Counted from the stretch's first letter, positions 24,203-32,385 are shown. The stretch: DNA of 44,599 bases from Candidatus Borkfalkia excrementavium (GCA_019115945.1 DXCO01000033.1:1-44599), one strand, 5' to 3'. Numbers and translations: made by a program. The notes: generated by a model not told the origin, from the sequence alone.

Positions 24203-24231
24203 AGTTTAACACAAAACTGCGGGAAAGTAAA
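24203..24231 (-). promoter_or_regulatory. Promoter for ppa and hydrolase
   Basis: On the minus strand TTTACT (24231-24226), a 17-bp spacer and TAAACT (24208-24203), giving a short leader before the ATG at 24183. Confidence 0.6.
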
Positions 24232-24291
24232 CAGCAGATCGAAAATAGATAAAAAAATAATAAACTTTTTTGAGAAAAAGCGAAATTCACT

Positions 24292-24320
24292 TTGACAATT
24301 TTTTGCGGATATGGTATGAT
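24292..24320 (+). promoter_or_regulatory. Promoter for tRNA-Ser(GCT)
   Basis: TTGACA (24292-24297), 17-bp spacer, TATGAT (24315-24320). Confidence 0.75.
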
Positions 24321-24367
24321 TATAGGGCGTCGCGGAAATGGATCCGGCGGCCGCAGATTGAGCGAGT

Positions 24368-24458
24368 GCAGAAGTACCCAAGTGGCTCAAGGGGCTCCCC
24401 TGCTAAGGGAGTAGTACGGGAAACTGTAGCGCGGGTTCAAATCCCGCCTTCTGCGCCA
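24368..24458 (+). tRNA. tRNA-Ser, anticodon GCT
   Basis: A 91-nt class II tRNA with encoded CCA (24456-24458). The acceptor GCAGAAG pairs with CTTCTGC (24448-24454). The anticodon arm reads CTCCCCTGCTAAGGGAG with GCT in the loop. A long variable arm and T-arm GCGGGTTCAAATCCCGC are present. With tRNA-Ser(GGA) at 3100 this is the second serine tRNA in the window. Confidence 0.95.
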
Positions 24459-24497
24459 AAAAGGATCTGAGTCAGAGAATGGCTCAGGTCCTTTTTT
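24459..24497 (+). terminator. Terminator of tRNA-Ser(GCT)
   Basis: AAAAAGGATCTGAG pairs with CTCAGGTCCTTTTT with one mismatch, followed by a T-run, directly after the tRNA. Confidence 0.7.
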
Positions 24498-24546
24498 GTT
24501 TGATTCGGGCAGACTATCCGGCAGGCGATCATTTTCGATGGAGGCC

Positions 24547-24575
24547 TTGCATTTTCCCTGCCGCCGTGTTATAAT
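24547..24575 (+). promoter_or_regulatory. Promoter for DUF3788-type gene
   Basis: TTGCAT (24547-24552), 17-bp spacer, TATAAT (24570-24575). Confidence 0.7.
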
Positions 24576-24612
24576 TTTTTACGACAAAATAAAATTTATC
24601 ACGGAGTCTGCC

Positions 24613-25044
24613 ATGCTTGATAAAATACCCGATCCAAAACAAATGACAAATTTAGTCGGAAAAACTTTATATGAGATATGGGTTCAACTATGCGCTCTCA
24701 TTGAAGAAAGGTATGAAATGGACCGTTTATGGGATAAAGGGGGCAAAGCATGGACATATGAATATAAATACCGTAGGGGAGGAAAAACTCTGTGTGCATT
24801 ATATGCAAGGGAAAATTGTATCGGTTTTATGATCATATTAGGCAAAGACGAGCGTCTGAAATTTGAAAAAGACAGGGATAATTATTCGGAATACGTTCAA
24901 AACGTTTACGATAAAACGCAGGCGTATCATGACGGGAAATGGATTATGTTCGAACCGAAAGACGACTCTTTGTTTAAGGACTTTATCGGGCTGTTGAAAA
25001 TTAAGAGAAAACCGAACAGAAAACGGGAGAACGAAGGATCGTAA
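24613..25044 (+). CDS. DUF3788-like protein of unknown function
   Basis: The ATG at 24613, with a GGAG site 7-10 nt before it and a consensus promoter at 24547-24575, gives 143 residues. Upstream in-frame codons lie inside the promoter. Characteristic segments are RLWDKGGKAWTYEYKYRRGG, TLCALYAREN and FMIILGKDERLKFE, which I associate with DUF3788; no biochemical function is known to me. No signal peptide or membrane segment. Base composition is clearly more AT-rich than neighbours, and the gene has its own promoter and terminator between a tRNA and an opposing gene, which suggests acquisition next to the tRNA. Confidence 0.7.
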   Translation: MLDKIPDPKQMTNLVGKTLYEIWVQLCALIEERYEMDRLWDKGGKAWTYEYKYRRGGKTLCALYARENCIGFMIILGKDERLKFEKDRDNYSEYVQNVYDKTQAYHDGKWIMFEPKDDSLFKDFIGLLKIKRKPNRKRENEGS

Positions 25045-25068
25045 AAAATTGATTGGATTTTTGTCGAA

Positions 25069-25105
25069 AAAAGCCCCGCGCCGAATGATTCGGCGCGGGG
25101 CTTTT
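25069..25105. terminator. Strong bidirectional terminator
   Basis: A perfect 17-bp stem (25069-25085 with 25089-25105) and TGA loop, with A-run on the left and T-run on the right; serves the convergent genes at 24613 and 25190. Confidence 0.9.
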
Positions 25106-25189
25106 GATTTCAGTTATACAGTCTGCTCCGAGGGGCTTTCCCTATTTTTCAAGTATATCGCGGCACGCCTTCCGTCTTCGATAAATATT

Positions 25190-25711
25190 TCAGACGGGGA
25201 AATCGATTTTTTTAAGGCTGTAACGCGAGTAATTGCCGCAAACGCAAAAAGTATAATTTTCGTGCGAAAAATTCAGGATTTTCTGCGGCGCGGGTTGCCC
25301 GATAAAATAAATTCTGCCCCCGTAATATTCCACGCGCCTCCACGTGGCGGCGAGGGTCGCTCCGAGAAATTTGATATAACTTTCCCTCGCGGTCCAATGG
25401 GCATAAAAATCCGAAGTGGTCAAAATCTCGCTCTTTTCCCGCTCGGTAAATTTGTTGAGTACGGCGGGTCGCGCTTTCCCGAGGAGCGATTCGCAATCCA
25501 GCCCGACTTCTTTTTTGCCGACGGCAAGTGCCAAAAGCCCCTTGCTGTGGGTCGCGTTGAAAAAAACTTTATCGCCTTTTATATACGGCTTGCCGTGAAT
25601 CGATTTACAAATTTGCGCGTTTGGTATATTATAATAACGGTCGAGCACGAATTTTGTAAAACTTTCCGAATCGATTTGTGCATAAGTGTAATAAATATCA
25701 ATCATCGTCAT
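25190..25711 (-). CDS. 4'-phosphopantetheinyl transferase, Sfp type
   Basis: A 173-residue cytoplasmic enzyme. It moves phosphopantetheine from coenzyme A to a carrier-protein serine. Motifs in order: GKPYIKGDKVFFNATHS (substrate and CoA loop), VGLDCE (metal-binding Asp and Glu), and FYAHWTARESYIKFLG, the WxxKEAxxK-type helix in which the first Lys is Arg here. Length is short for Sfp proteins (about 220), with a reduced C-terminus. Two ATGs (25711 and 25705) are possible; GAGAGG fits either. No polyketide or non-ribosomal peptide genes are near, so its carrier may be the fatty-acid ACP or a protein elsewhere. AcpS-type function is less likely because the sequence type is Sfp. Confidence 0.8.
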   Translation of the reverse strand: MTMIDIYYTYAQIDSESFTKFVLDRYYNIPNAQICKSIHGKPYIKGDKVFFNATHSKGLLALAVGKKEVGLDCESLLGKARPAVLNKFTEREKSEILTTSDFYAHWTARESYIKFLGATLAATWRRVEYYGGRIYFIGQPAPQKILNFSHENYTFCVCGNYSRYSLKKIDFPV

Positions 25712-25735
25712 ATTCCTCTCATTTGTTACAAGTAC

Positions 25736-25764
25736 ATTATAACAGCAAAATTACGAGAGTGCAA
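25736..25764 (-). promoter_or_regulatory. Promoter of the phosphopantetheinyl transferase gene
   Basis: On the minus strand TTGCAC (25764-25759), 17-bp spacer, TATAAT (25741-25736). Confidence 0.75.
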
Positions 25765-25777
25765 GGGTTTTTTGAAA

Positions 25778-26233
25778 ATGGACAGGTCAGAAAGAGCAAA
25801 AAATAATTTTATGAACGGTTTGAACTGTTCGCAGTCTGTTTTTCTCGCATTTACCGATCTTTTCGGGATGGATGACGAGACCGCGCTGAAAGTATCCGCG
25901 CCGTTCGGCGGCGGGGTAGGGCGGATGCGCGAAATTTGCGGATGCGTCAGCGGCATGCTCATGGCGGCGGGCATGATCTTTTACGATGCAAAGCATCCCA
26001 CGTTGGAAGAAAAATCCGCTCTGTATGCGATCGAACAGGAACTTGCGGCCCGCTTCAGGTCCCGCTTCGGGAGCATTGTTTGCCGCGATCTGCTCAAAGG
26101 CATCACGTCCGATGCTTCGCCGAATGCGGAAGAGCGTACGCCCGCATATTATAAAAAGCGGCCGTGCCCCGAGATCTGCGCGGCTGCGGCAAGCATTCTG
26201 GAGGGATTTTTGAAAGAAAAGGGAAAACTTTGA
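25778..26233 (+). CDS. C_GCAxxG_C_C family protein
   Basis: The ATG at 25778 gives 151 residues; longer in-frame extension would run antisense through the transferase gene and its promoter. The family's cysteine pattern is visible: GLNCSQSVFLAF, then APFGGGVGRMREICGCVSGMLMAAG, with later Cys in IVCRDLLKG and RPCPEICAAAASIL. These proteins are predicted redox or metal-binding proteins; their biochemical role is not established. Only a weak AAGGG precedes the start. A separate promoter and gene for a ferritin-like protein follow 68 bp later. Confidence 0.85.
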   Translation: MDRSERAKNNFMNGLNCSQSVFLAFTDLFGMDDETALKVSAPFGGGVGRMREICGCVSGMLMAAGMIFYDAKHPTLEEKSALYAIEQELAARFRSRFGSIVCRDLLKGITSDASPNAEERTPAYYKKRPCPEICAAAASILEGFLKEKGKL

Positions 26234-26251
26234 CCTTTTCAGGCACTTCGA

Positions 26252-26280
26252 TTGCGTCTTTCGGCATAGTATGATATAAA
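26252..26280 (+). promoter_or_regulatory. Promoter of the ferritin-like gene
   Basis: TTGCGT (26252-26257), 17-bp spacer, TATAAA (26275-26280), 22 nt before the start codon at 26302. Confidence 0.6.
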
Positions 26281-26301
26281 AAAGCCGGAGGACGATACGA
26301 T

Positions 26302-26829
26302 ATGCCGATGGGGTTGAGTGCAGAACTCCCGTATCCTGCGTTGAACGGGATCGAAAAGGACGAAGAAAGCGTGCGCATCCTTGCGCCCGCGTATGCGGCG
26401 AAAGAAGGGGAACTGACCGCGACGTTGCAGTACATTTACCAGTCTTTTATATTTTCTTCCCTGTCCATGGCGGAATACGCGAAGACTTTGCAGGCGATCG
26501 CCGTAGCGGAAATGCATCATCTCGATCTGCTGGGCAGGATGATCCTGAAAATGGGCGCATATCCGATCTACTCGGCCTGTCCTCCCATACCGTTTAATTT
26601 TTACTGCGCCTCCGCGGTCTCCTATTCTGTCTCGCCGCAAAAAATGATCATGGACGACATCCGTGCCGAAACGGAAGCGATCCGGTGTTACGAGCGCATA
26701 GCGGGAAGGCTGAAAAACGAGCAGGCGGCTGCGGTGATTTCAAGGATCATCTTGGACGAACGCCTGCATCTGGATGCTTTTAAGAGGATACTCGGCGAAC
26801 TCGTCGCCCCGAATTGTCCTGAAAATTGA
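26302..26829 (+). CDS. Ferritin-like diiron/dimanganese protein (CotJC or rubrerythrin-like)
   Basis: A 175-residue four-helix-bundle protein. The metal ligands of the ferritin-like fold are seen in order: Glu in EGELTATLQYIYQ, Glu and His in AVAEMHHLDLLG, Glu in AETEAIRCYE and Glu plus His in DERLHLDAFK. This arrangement fits manganese-catalase/CotJC or rubrerythrin-type proteins handling peroxide or metal. There is no rubredoxin Cys4 domain. GGAGGA lies 10 nt before the ATG. Which metal and reaction apply cannot be told; in spore formers CotJC relatives sit in the coat. Confidence 0.75.
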   Translation: MPMGLSAELPYPALNGIEKDEESVRILAPAYAAKEGELTATLQYIYQSFIFSSLSMAEYAKTLQAIAVAEMHHLDLLGRMILKMGAYPIYSACPPIPFNFYCASAVSYSVSPQKMIMDDIRAETEAIRCYERIAGRLKNEQAAAVISRIILDERLHLDAFKRILGELVAPNCPEN

Positions 26830-26841
26830 AATCTGCAAGGT

Positions 26842-26871
26842 GAGCGGCAATTCTCTGCCGCTCGTTTTTTG
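26842..26871 (+). terminator. Terminator after ferritin-like gene
   Basis: GAGCGGCA (26842-26849) pairs with TGCCGCTC (26856-26863), followed by GTTTTTTG. Confidence 0.85.
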
Positions 26872-26872
26872 T

Positions 26873-27607
26873 TCAGGGTCCGTTTTTTTCCGGCATATAT
26901 TTCCAGTATCTTACGGGCATATAATTTTTCATCTGTTTTTCGTGCGGCCGTTCGGCAACGTTGACGGATGCGTAATAACCTTTCCAAAGCGACTGAAACG
27001 ATGCTTCCCGCTCAGAGAGCGAGAGGCTTATTTTTTCTTCCGTTTGCGCGATCACGCACTCTTTTGTGTTGTAGAGGGCCGCCTTGTTCCTCAAAGTGTC
27101 GTGGATGACGAAGGGCTGGTTTTTCAGCCTGCGCATGAAATGGGGGAGGATGAGGTCAAGGATATCGTTGTCGGGGGAGAAAGGTGCGTAAAAGATCCCC
27201 TCCGAACTTTCCATAAATCGCAAAAATCCCGTAAAGCGGTGCGCTTCCGAAGTGACCTTTTTGATTTCCTCCGCCGCGGCGATCACTGCGGGCAGGGAAA
27301 GCATTTCCGAAACGGCCGCCCGCTTTTGCATAATCAGCCGCACGTATTCCAGGGCGATCTGCTCTTTTTGTCCGTTTCCGCTCCGCAAGAGCAGGGAAAT
27401 TTCCCGAACGGACTTCGGCGCGTATTGTCTGAGTTTCTTTTTGACCCGCGCGGCTTTTTCCGCGTCCGACGCCACGTCGACCGGCGTACAGCCGATAGGC
27501 ATTTGAAAGGCGCGGGAGGAAGTGACGATCCCGTCCCGATCGCGAAAGGCGTCGAAAACGGCGGTAAAAAAGCCTTCCTCCGTCCCGTCCGTGAAATAAG
27601 CGTTCAT
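26873..27607 (-). CDS. DUF4130/TIGR03915-type protein, predicted DNA metabolism partner
   Basis: A 244-residue protein that resembles the conserved partner of the radical-SAM DNA-repair protein encoded upstream. Features: a TDGTEEGFFTAVFDAF opening, HRFTGFLRFMESSEGIFYAPFSPDND in the middle and HFMRRLKNQPFVIHDTLRN followed by LWKGYYASVNVAERPHEKQM at the end. The family has been predicted to act on damaged or modified DNA bases (uracil-glycosylase-like in some fusions); the reaction is not proven. It overlaps the upstream gene by 4 bp (ATGA), so the two are translated together. Confidence 0.8.
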   Translation of the reverse strand: MNAYFTDGTEEGFFTAVFDAFRDRDGIVTSSRAFQMPIGCTPVDVASDAEKAARVKKKLRQYAPKSVREISLLLRSGNGQKEQIALEYVRLIMQKRAAVSEMLSLPAVIAAAEEIKKVTSEAHRFTGFLRFMESSEGIFYAPFSPDNDILDLILPHFMRRLKNQPFVIHDTLRNKAALYNTKECVIAQTEEKISLSLSEREASFQSLWKGYYASVNVAERPHEKQMKNYMPVRYWKYMPEKNGP

Positions 27608-28863
27608 AACTGTCCCGTAAGTGCGGAAAGGGAGATTTCCGGCTGTGAAAACATGGACAACTGTTCATATTTTTGCGCACCGTCCGCCAGGGCGAGCAGC
27701 GTTCTGACATCCCGCTCCCTGTCGCAGCCGAAAAATTTTCCTTTGCACGTAATAAAGTGTTTCGCCCGTTTCAGCACGATCCGCATTTTTGCCAAGTCTT
27801 CGAATCCGAGCGGCGTATATTTGCGCGCCTTGATGATCTTATAAGCGCCGAGCGTTCCGATGCCGGGCACGCGCAGCAGCGCTTCGAGGGGCGCAGAATT
27901 GATCTCTACGGGAAAGTACTGCATGTTTTTGAGCGCCCAGGCGCATTTCGGGTCGTATTCTTCCGGCAGGTTTTCACCTTCCGCGGCAATTTCCTCCGCC
28001 GTAAATCCGTAAAAACGCATCAGCCAGTCCGCCTGGTACAGCCTGTGCTCCCGTAAAAGTCCCGTGCATCGGTCGGGCAGGAGAGAATGCTTTACCACGG
28101 GGATATAGGAGGAGTAATAAACCCTTTTCAGCGAAAGTCTGCGGTACAGCGCTTCGCTGAGGCGCAGGATCTGCCCGTCCGCTTCGGGCGAAGCGCCCAC
28201 GATCATCTGCGTCGTCTGACCGGCAGGCAGAAACTTTTGCTTATGCAAAGATTTTTCGACCTTGTTCGCCCGCGTTTCGGCCGCAAGTTGTTTCATGGGC
28301 AAAAGCACGCTCTCCTTGCTCTTTTGCGGGGCAAGAAGTTTCAGGCTCTGCTCAGAAGGGAGTTCTACGTTGTAACTCATCCTGTCCGCGTACAGTGCGG
28401 CGCGGCGGGTCAGAATCGGGTCCGCGCGCGGGATGCCTTTCAGATGGATATAGCCGTTGAATTTATATACCGTGCGCAGGCGGACGACCGTATCGAGCAT
28501 GCGCTCCATCGTGGCGTCGGGGGAGCCGTCCACCGCAGAGGAGAGGAAGAGCCCCTCGATATAGTTTCGCTTGTAAAAAGAGATGACGAGTTCGCAGATC
28601 TCGTCCGGCGTGGCGGAAGCGCGCGGAACGTCCGCTTCCGCGCGGCTGGGGCAGTACAGGCAATTGAAACAGCATTTATTGCTCATGAGTATTTTCAAAA
28701 GAGAAATGCACCGCCCGTCGGGCGTGAACGAATGGCAGATGCCCCCGAAACTCGCGTTTCCGATGCCGTCTTTCGTATTTGTCCTTCGCGAACCCGAAGA
28801 GGAGCAGGACACGTCGTATTTTGCGCTTTCTGTCAGAATTTTCAGCCGATTTTCATCGATCAC
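27604..28863 (-). CDS. Putative DNA modification/repair radical SAM protein (TIGR03916-type)
   Basis: A 419-residue protein beginning with GTG at 28863 (MIDENRLKILTESAKYDVSC), preceded by AAAAGGAGG. The radical SAM cluster motif CCFNCLYCPSR supplies the three cysteines (CxxxCxxC) for the 4Fe-4S cluster. A helix-hairpin-helix-like segment near residue 320 (EALLRVPGIGTLGAYKIIKA) suggests DNA binding. It is usually encoded beside the DUF4130 protein, as here. Expected to use S-adenosylmethionine radical chemistry on DNA bases; the substrate is unknown. A strong promoter at 28890-28918 drives the pair. Confidence 0.85.
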   Translation of the reverse strand: MIDENRLKILTESAKYDVSCSSSGSRRTNTKDGIGNASFGGICHSFTPDGRCISLLKILMSNKCCFNCLYCPSRAEADVPRASATPDEICELVISFYKRNYIEGLFLSSAVDGSPDATMERMLDTVVRLRTVYKFNGYIHLKGIPRADPILTRRAALYADRMSYNVELPSEQSLKLLAPQKSKESVLLPMKQLAAETRANKVEKSLHKQKFLPAGQTTQMIVGASPEADGQILRLSEALYRRLSLKRVYYSSYIPVVKHSLLPDRCTGLLREHRLYQADWLMRFYGFTAEEIAAEGENLPEEYDPKCAWALKNMQYFPVEINSAPLEALLRVPGIGTLGAYKIIKARKYTPLGFEDLAKMRIVLKRAKHFITCKGKFFGCDRERDVRTLLALADGAQKYEQLSMFSQPEISLSALTGQL

Positions 28864-28889
28864 GGGAACAGCCCCTCCTTTTTGTCTCC

Positions 28890-28918
28890 ATTATAGTACC
28901 GAAACGGCAAAAAGTCAA
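28890..28918 (-). promoter_or_regulatory. Promoter of the radical SAM/DUF4130 pair
   Basis: On the minus strand TTGACT (28918-28913), 17-bp spacer, TATAAT (28895-28890). Confidence 0.85.
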
Positions 28919-28961
28919 ACATATGTTCGTATTTTTTAATGAAAAAAGATGAAAATTTCAC

Positions 28962-28991
28962 TTGTTTTTCATAGAACAATGGTTGTATAAT
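28962..28991 (+). promoter_or_regulatory. Promoter of the two-component system
   Basis: TTGTTT (28962-28967), 18-bp spacer, TATAAT (28986-28991), about 49 nt before the GTG start at 29040. Confidence 0.6.
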
Positions 28992-29039
28992 AATATAAAG
29001 CGATTATAATGATCGTAAGTACAATCGGAGGATAATGAA

Positions 29040-29708
29040 GTGAAAGTTTTGATCGTAGACGACGAGGAGATGATCCGCAACGTATTGCGCGAATACGTGG
29101 AGTTCGAGGGGAACGAGGCGTTTGAAGCGTCCGACGGGATACAGGCTGTCAAAATGTGCAGGGAAAATGATTACGACATCATTCTCATGGACGTGATGAT
29201 GCCTGCGCTCGACGGTTTTTCCGCCGTCAAAGAGATCCGCAAATTCAAGGATATCCCCGTGATCATGCTTTCGGCGCGCGGCGAAGAGTACGACAAACTG
29301 TTCGGGTTCGAAGTGGGGGCGGACGATTACGTGACGAAGCCTTTTTCTCCCAAAGAAGTGATGGCCCGTATCGCCGCCGTGACCAAACGGCATAAAGCGG
29401 GAAGCGCCGTGTCGCGCGAAGTTCTCAAATTCGAAGGGCTCGAGATCGATATGAAGGGCAGGAACGTATTTATCGACGGGGAAAAACTTGACCTTACCCC
29501 CAAGGAATACGAATTGCTGTTCTATCTTGTCAAAAACAACGGCATCGCCCTTTCGCGCGAAAAACTGCTCTCCGACGTCTGGGGATTCGATTTTTACGGC
29601 GACGACAGAACGGTGGACACGCATATCAAAATGCTCAGAAGCAGTCTGAAAGAGTACAGGAAATTTATCGTAACGCTTCGCGGAATGGGTTATAAATTTG
29701 AGGCATGA
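29040..29708 (+). CDS. OmpR/PhoB-type response regulator
   Basis: A 222-residue DNA-binding regulator starting at GTG 29040 (CGGAGGA upstream). The receiver domain is residues 1-115: acidic pair DD at 7-8, phosphorylated Asp51 in ILMDVMMPALDGF, and the conserved Lys in YVTKPFSPKE. The C-terminal winged helix is residues about 125-222 (LDLTPKEYELLFYLVKNNGIALSREKLL, then DRTVDTHIKMLRSSL). Its gene overlaps the sensor kinase gene by 4 bp, making a standard pair. Target genes and signal are not visible; the divergent DNA-repair promoter is close. Confidence 0.95.
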   Translation: MKVLIVDDEEMIRNVLREYVEFEGNEAFEASDGIQAVKMCRENDYDIILMDVMMPALDGFSAVKEIRKFKDIPVIMLSARGEEYDKLFGFEVGADDYVTKPFSPKEVMARIAAVTKRHKAGSAVSREVLKFEGLEIDMKGRNVFIDGEKLDLTPKEYELLFYLVKNNGIALSREKLLSDVWGFDFYGDDRTVDTHIKMLRSSLKEYRKFIVTLRGMGYKFEA

Positions 29709-31180
29709 AAGGAAAAAAGATTCGCAGCATCAACTTCATACTATGGCTCAGTTTTTTGGGGTTTGCCGCATTCATCATCATTTTGACGTGGGTGTTTCAG
29801 GCAACGTTGCTGAAAACGTTGTTCAGCGATCAGTTTGAGCGGGATATCAACGAATTCGGCGACGATGTTTACGGCGTTCTGAAAGCAGAGTTCAGGAAGC
29901 CTTCGGAAAAGCCGGTCCCGGAGTATCTTTTCTATATCATGAACGAGAAGGAAGACGATTATCCGGCGGCAAAGATCTATATCCTCAAAGAGGACGGGGA
30001 CCTCATGTTCCCGCTGCTCGAAGATTCCTCCGGCGCCAGAGATGAATGGCAGGGGTACGCAGAGGATAAGCCCGAATATGCGCTGTTCAACAAAGTACGG
30101 CAAAAACTGGACGAAAACGCCGGTACGGATCCCGTCGTAATGAAAATGAGCGACGCATGTTACGTATATTCCGCCAAACTCAGCGCGGAAGACTATTCCA
30201 ATCTCGACGAGGATGCCTACCTCTATATCAGTTATTCGACAGAAATGTCGAATATGGTATACGGGCATATGACGGAAAATCTCGTTCTGATTTCCATTAT
30301 CGTCATATTTATCGCGCTGATCATTTCCACGCTGATTTCGATGGAACTGACAAAGCCGATCGCGCAGATCACGAAGGCGGCCAAGCGCATGGCAAAGGGA
30401 GACTTTACCGTGGATTTTACGGGAAGGTATGCCTATGCGGAGATGGACTCTCTTGCCGAAACGCTCAACTATGCAAAGGAAGAGATCGGCAAATCGGACG
30501 AGTTGCAGAAAGAAGTGCTCGCCAACGTCACGCACGATCTCAAAACGCCGCTTACGATGATCAAGGCCTATGCCTCCATGATTCAGGAGATTTCCGGCGA
30601 CAATCCGCAAAAGCGCGCGAAACATACGCAGGTCATCATTGACGAATCCGACCGCCTTACCGCTCTTGTGAACGATATCCTCAACCTGTCCAAGATCCGT
30701 TCGGGCATGGATTCGCTCAAAAAGGAAACGTTCAACCTGTCTGAATTTATTCATACCGTGCTCGAGCGCTTCGAATATCTGACCGAGATGCAGGGGTATA
30801 CCCTCGAAAGAGACATCGAGGACGAACTCTATACCGAAGCGGATATGGAAAAGATGGAGCAGGTGATCTACAACCTTGTCGGAAACGCCGTGAATTATAC
30901 GGGCGAAGACAAAAAGATCACGGTATCTTTGAAGCGCAGCGGGGAAGGAAAGATCCGTTTTGCCGTCACCGATACGGGCAAGGGGATCCCTCCGGAAGAA
31001 ATTTCGACCATCTGGGACCGCTATTACCGTTCTGCGGAGACGCACAAGCGCCCGATCAAAGGTACCGGGCTGGGGCTTTCCATCGTAAAGACCATCCTCA
31101 TCAAGCACGATTTCGAATACGGTGTGGAGAGCGAAGTCGGAAAGGGAAGTACATTCTTCGTGCTTTTCCCCGAAAAATAA
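29705..31180 (+). CDS. Sensor histidine kinase
   Basis: A 491-residue membrane kinase. Helix one is residues about 12-32, an extracytoplasmic domain of about 155 residues follows with many acidic residues, and helix two is about 192-213. A HAMP linker (214-265) leads to the HisKA domain, with the phospho-acceptor His277 in NVTHDLKTPLTMIKAYASM. The ATPase domain has the N box NLVGNAVNYT, the G1 box DTGKGIP and the G2 box GTGLGLSIVK. It should phosphorylate the regulator encoded just upstream. Sensor type is not recognised, so the stimulus is unknown. Confidence 0.95.
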   Translation: MKGKKIRSINFILWLSFLGFAAFIIILTWVFQATLLKTLFSDQFERDINEFGDDVYGVLKAEFRKPSEKPVPEYLFYIMNEKEDDYPAAKIYILKEDGDLMFPLLEDSSGARDEWQGYAEDKPEYALFNKVRQKLDENAGTDPVVMKMSDACYVYSAKLSAEDYSNLDEDAYLYISYSTEMSNMVYGHMTENLVLISIIVIFIALIISTLISMELTKPIAQITKAAKRMAKGDFTVDFTGRYAYAEMDSLAETLNYAKEEIGKSDELQKEVLANVTHDLKTPLTMIKAYASMIQEISGDNPQKRAKHTQVIIDESDRLTALVNDILNLSKIRSGMDSLKKETFNLSEFIHTVLERFEYLTEMQGYTLERDIEDELYTEADMEKMEQVIYNLVGNAVNYTGEDKKITVSLKRSGEGKIRFAVTDTGKGIPPEEISTIWDRYYRSAETHKRPIKGTGLGLSIVKTILIKHDFEYGVESEVGKGSTFFVLFPEK

Positions 31181-31196
31181 CCGGACAAAATAACCG

Positions 31197-31222
31197 AAAA
31201 GGCGCAGTTTCCTGCGCCTTTT
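31197..31222 (+). terminator. Terminator after the two-component system
   Basis: AAAAGGCGCAG (31197-31207) pairs with CTGCGCCTTTT (31212-31222) across TTTC. The A-run and T-run could terminate from either side. Confidence 0.85.
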
Positions 31223-31265
31223 GCATTGTTGAAAATAAAGTTGGAAAGATGCGCGCCGCCGTCCG

Positions 31266-31649
31266 TCAGAAGACGTTTTCGAACGAAATGCTGTACGTTT
31301 TCGGGATCTGTCGGCAAATGGTCACAAGCACTTCCGCTTTTGAAAGCGCGTCTTTGTAATCCTTCGTTTCGATGCAGCCGACCGTCTCTCCCAGCCAGTA
31401 ATCGATATAGGAAATATCGTTGTGCGGCACCACCACGTGCAGTTTTTTCTTTTCGCTGTTCCAAAGTGCGCGCACGGCTTCGGCGTCGTTTCTGGTCGCC
31501 GTCTCCTCCCGTATTTTTGTCTGCAGGGTTTCCACGGACTGCGTAAGAGTATCGAAGCGGTCGTTCACGAAAATATGTTCGCCGATCGCCGCGCCGAACA
31601 GCAGGAGCAGGCCGATCGCGATCGATATGAGCGTCTTTACCATTTGCAT
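31266..31649 (-). CDS. DUF4363 family protein
   Basis: A 127-residue protein with one N-terminal membrane segment (about 5-22, ISIAIGLLLLFGAAIGE), then a soluble region with predicted helices (FDTLTQSVETLQTKIREET and YIDYWLGETVGCIETKDYKD). It matches DUF4363, small proteins that in Clostridia commonly follow a DUF421 gene, as here. The start overlaps the DUF421 stop by about 13 bp. Function is unknown; the outward soluble part may assist its membrane partner. Confidence 0.75.
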   Translation of the reverse strand: MQMVKTLISIAIGLLLLFGAAIGEHIFVNDRFDTLTQSVETLQTKIREETATRNDAEAVRALWNSEKKKLHVVVPHNDISYIDYWLGETVGCIETKDYKDALSKAEVLVTICRQIPKTYSISFENVF

Positions 31650-32377
31650 CCCTCCGGCAGTTGTATCTGAAAAGTCCTGAATTTTTCTTTTTGCTGTTGC
31701 ATATATATTTTCCCGTTTCCGTCAAGGGTGAGCACAAAAACTTTTTCCGGTTTCGCAACATTCTGTTCCCGCAGGATCCCGTCGAAAAATTTTTCGTCCA
31801 GACGGATTTTTTCGAGGTTCTGCTTATTATATTTTCCCTCGTCTATGATCAGCATGGGTACGGACGGCGCCTCGTCGGATTTTTCCTTTTCTTTTGGCAG
31901 AACGGAAAAATTCCCGTTGGCTTCGTACAGGGCGTATTCCGCGTCGTCCAAAGAAAAACAGCCGGCCCCCCGCATGGATTCGATGAGGTCGGAAAGATCG
32001 AGGTTGTTTTTCTTCATCTGAGAGATGTCTATCCCGTTTTTGTTGATAACGATGGCAGGTTTTCCGCCGATGACCGTTTTCAGAGGTTTCAGTTTCAGAT
32101 CGATCAGAAGCATGATCTGATGCAGTAGAAAGATGGTCAGGATCGCCACGATCCCGTACAGGAGGGGGATGGACGTGTCCGCCATGGGAATGCAGGCAAG
32201 TTCTGCGATCAGCAGGGTGATCACCAGTTCGAAGGGCTGCATTTCTCCGATCTGCCTTTTCCCCATCAGCCGCATCACCAACAGCAGGGTTATGAAAATG
32301 ATTGCCGTTCTGAGTAAAACAAGTCCCATACCGGCAGTATGAAACAAGTCGGAAAAAAATATTCTGTCAACCCGCAT
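31637..32377 (-). CDS. DUF421 family (YetF/YcaP-like) membrane protein
   Basis: Taking ATG 32377 gives 246 residues; longer in-frame starts would extend into the folT promoter and riboswitch DNA, while ATG 32329 gives a shorter form. None has a clear ribosome site. Three membrane segments lie in the first 100 residues (LVLLRTAIIFITLLLVMRLM, FELVITLLIAELACI, LLYGIVAILTIFLLHQIML), followed by a cytoplasmic domain with MGKRQIGEMQPFELVITLLI-type family start and VIGGKPAIVINKNGIDISQM, typical of DUF421. Spore-related roles have been shown for some relatives; the mechanism is unresolved. Co-encoded with DUF4363. Confidence 0.8.
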   Translation of the reverse strand: MRVDRIFFSDLFHTAGMGLVLLRTAIIFITLLLVMRLMGKRQIGEMQPFELVITLLIAELACIPMADTSIPLLYGIVAILTIFLLHQIMLLIDLKLKPLKTVIGGKPAIVINKNGIDISQMKKNNLDLSDLIESMRGAGCFSLDDAEYALYEANGNFSVLPKEKEKSDEAPSVPMLIIDEGKYNKQNLEKIRLDEKFFDGILREQNVAKPEKVFVLTLDGNGKIYMQQQKEKFRTFQIQLPEGCKW

Positions 32378-32385
32378 ATCCGCGC

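Noticed and set aside
25049-25777. Upstream extension of the C_GCAxxG_C_C protein
   Set aside because: It would run antisense through the whole transferase gene and its promoter, and the family starts near ATG 25778.
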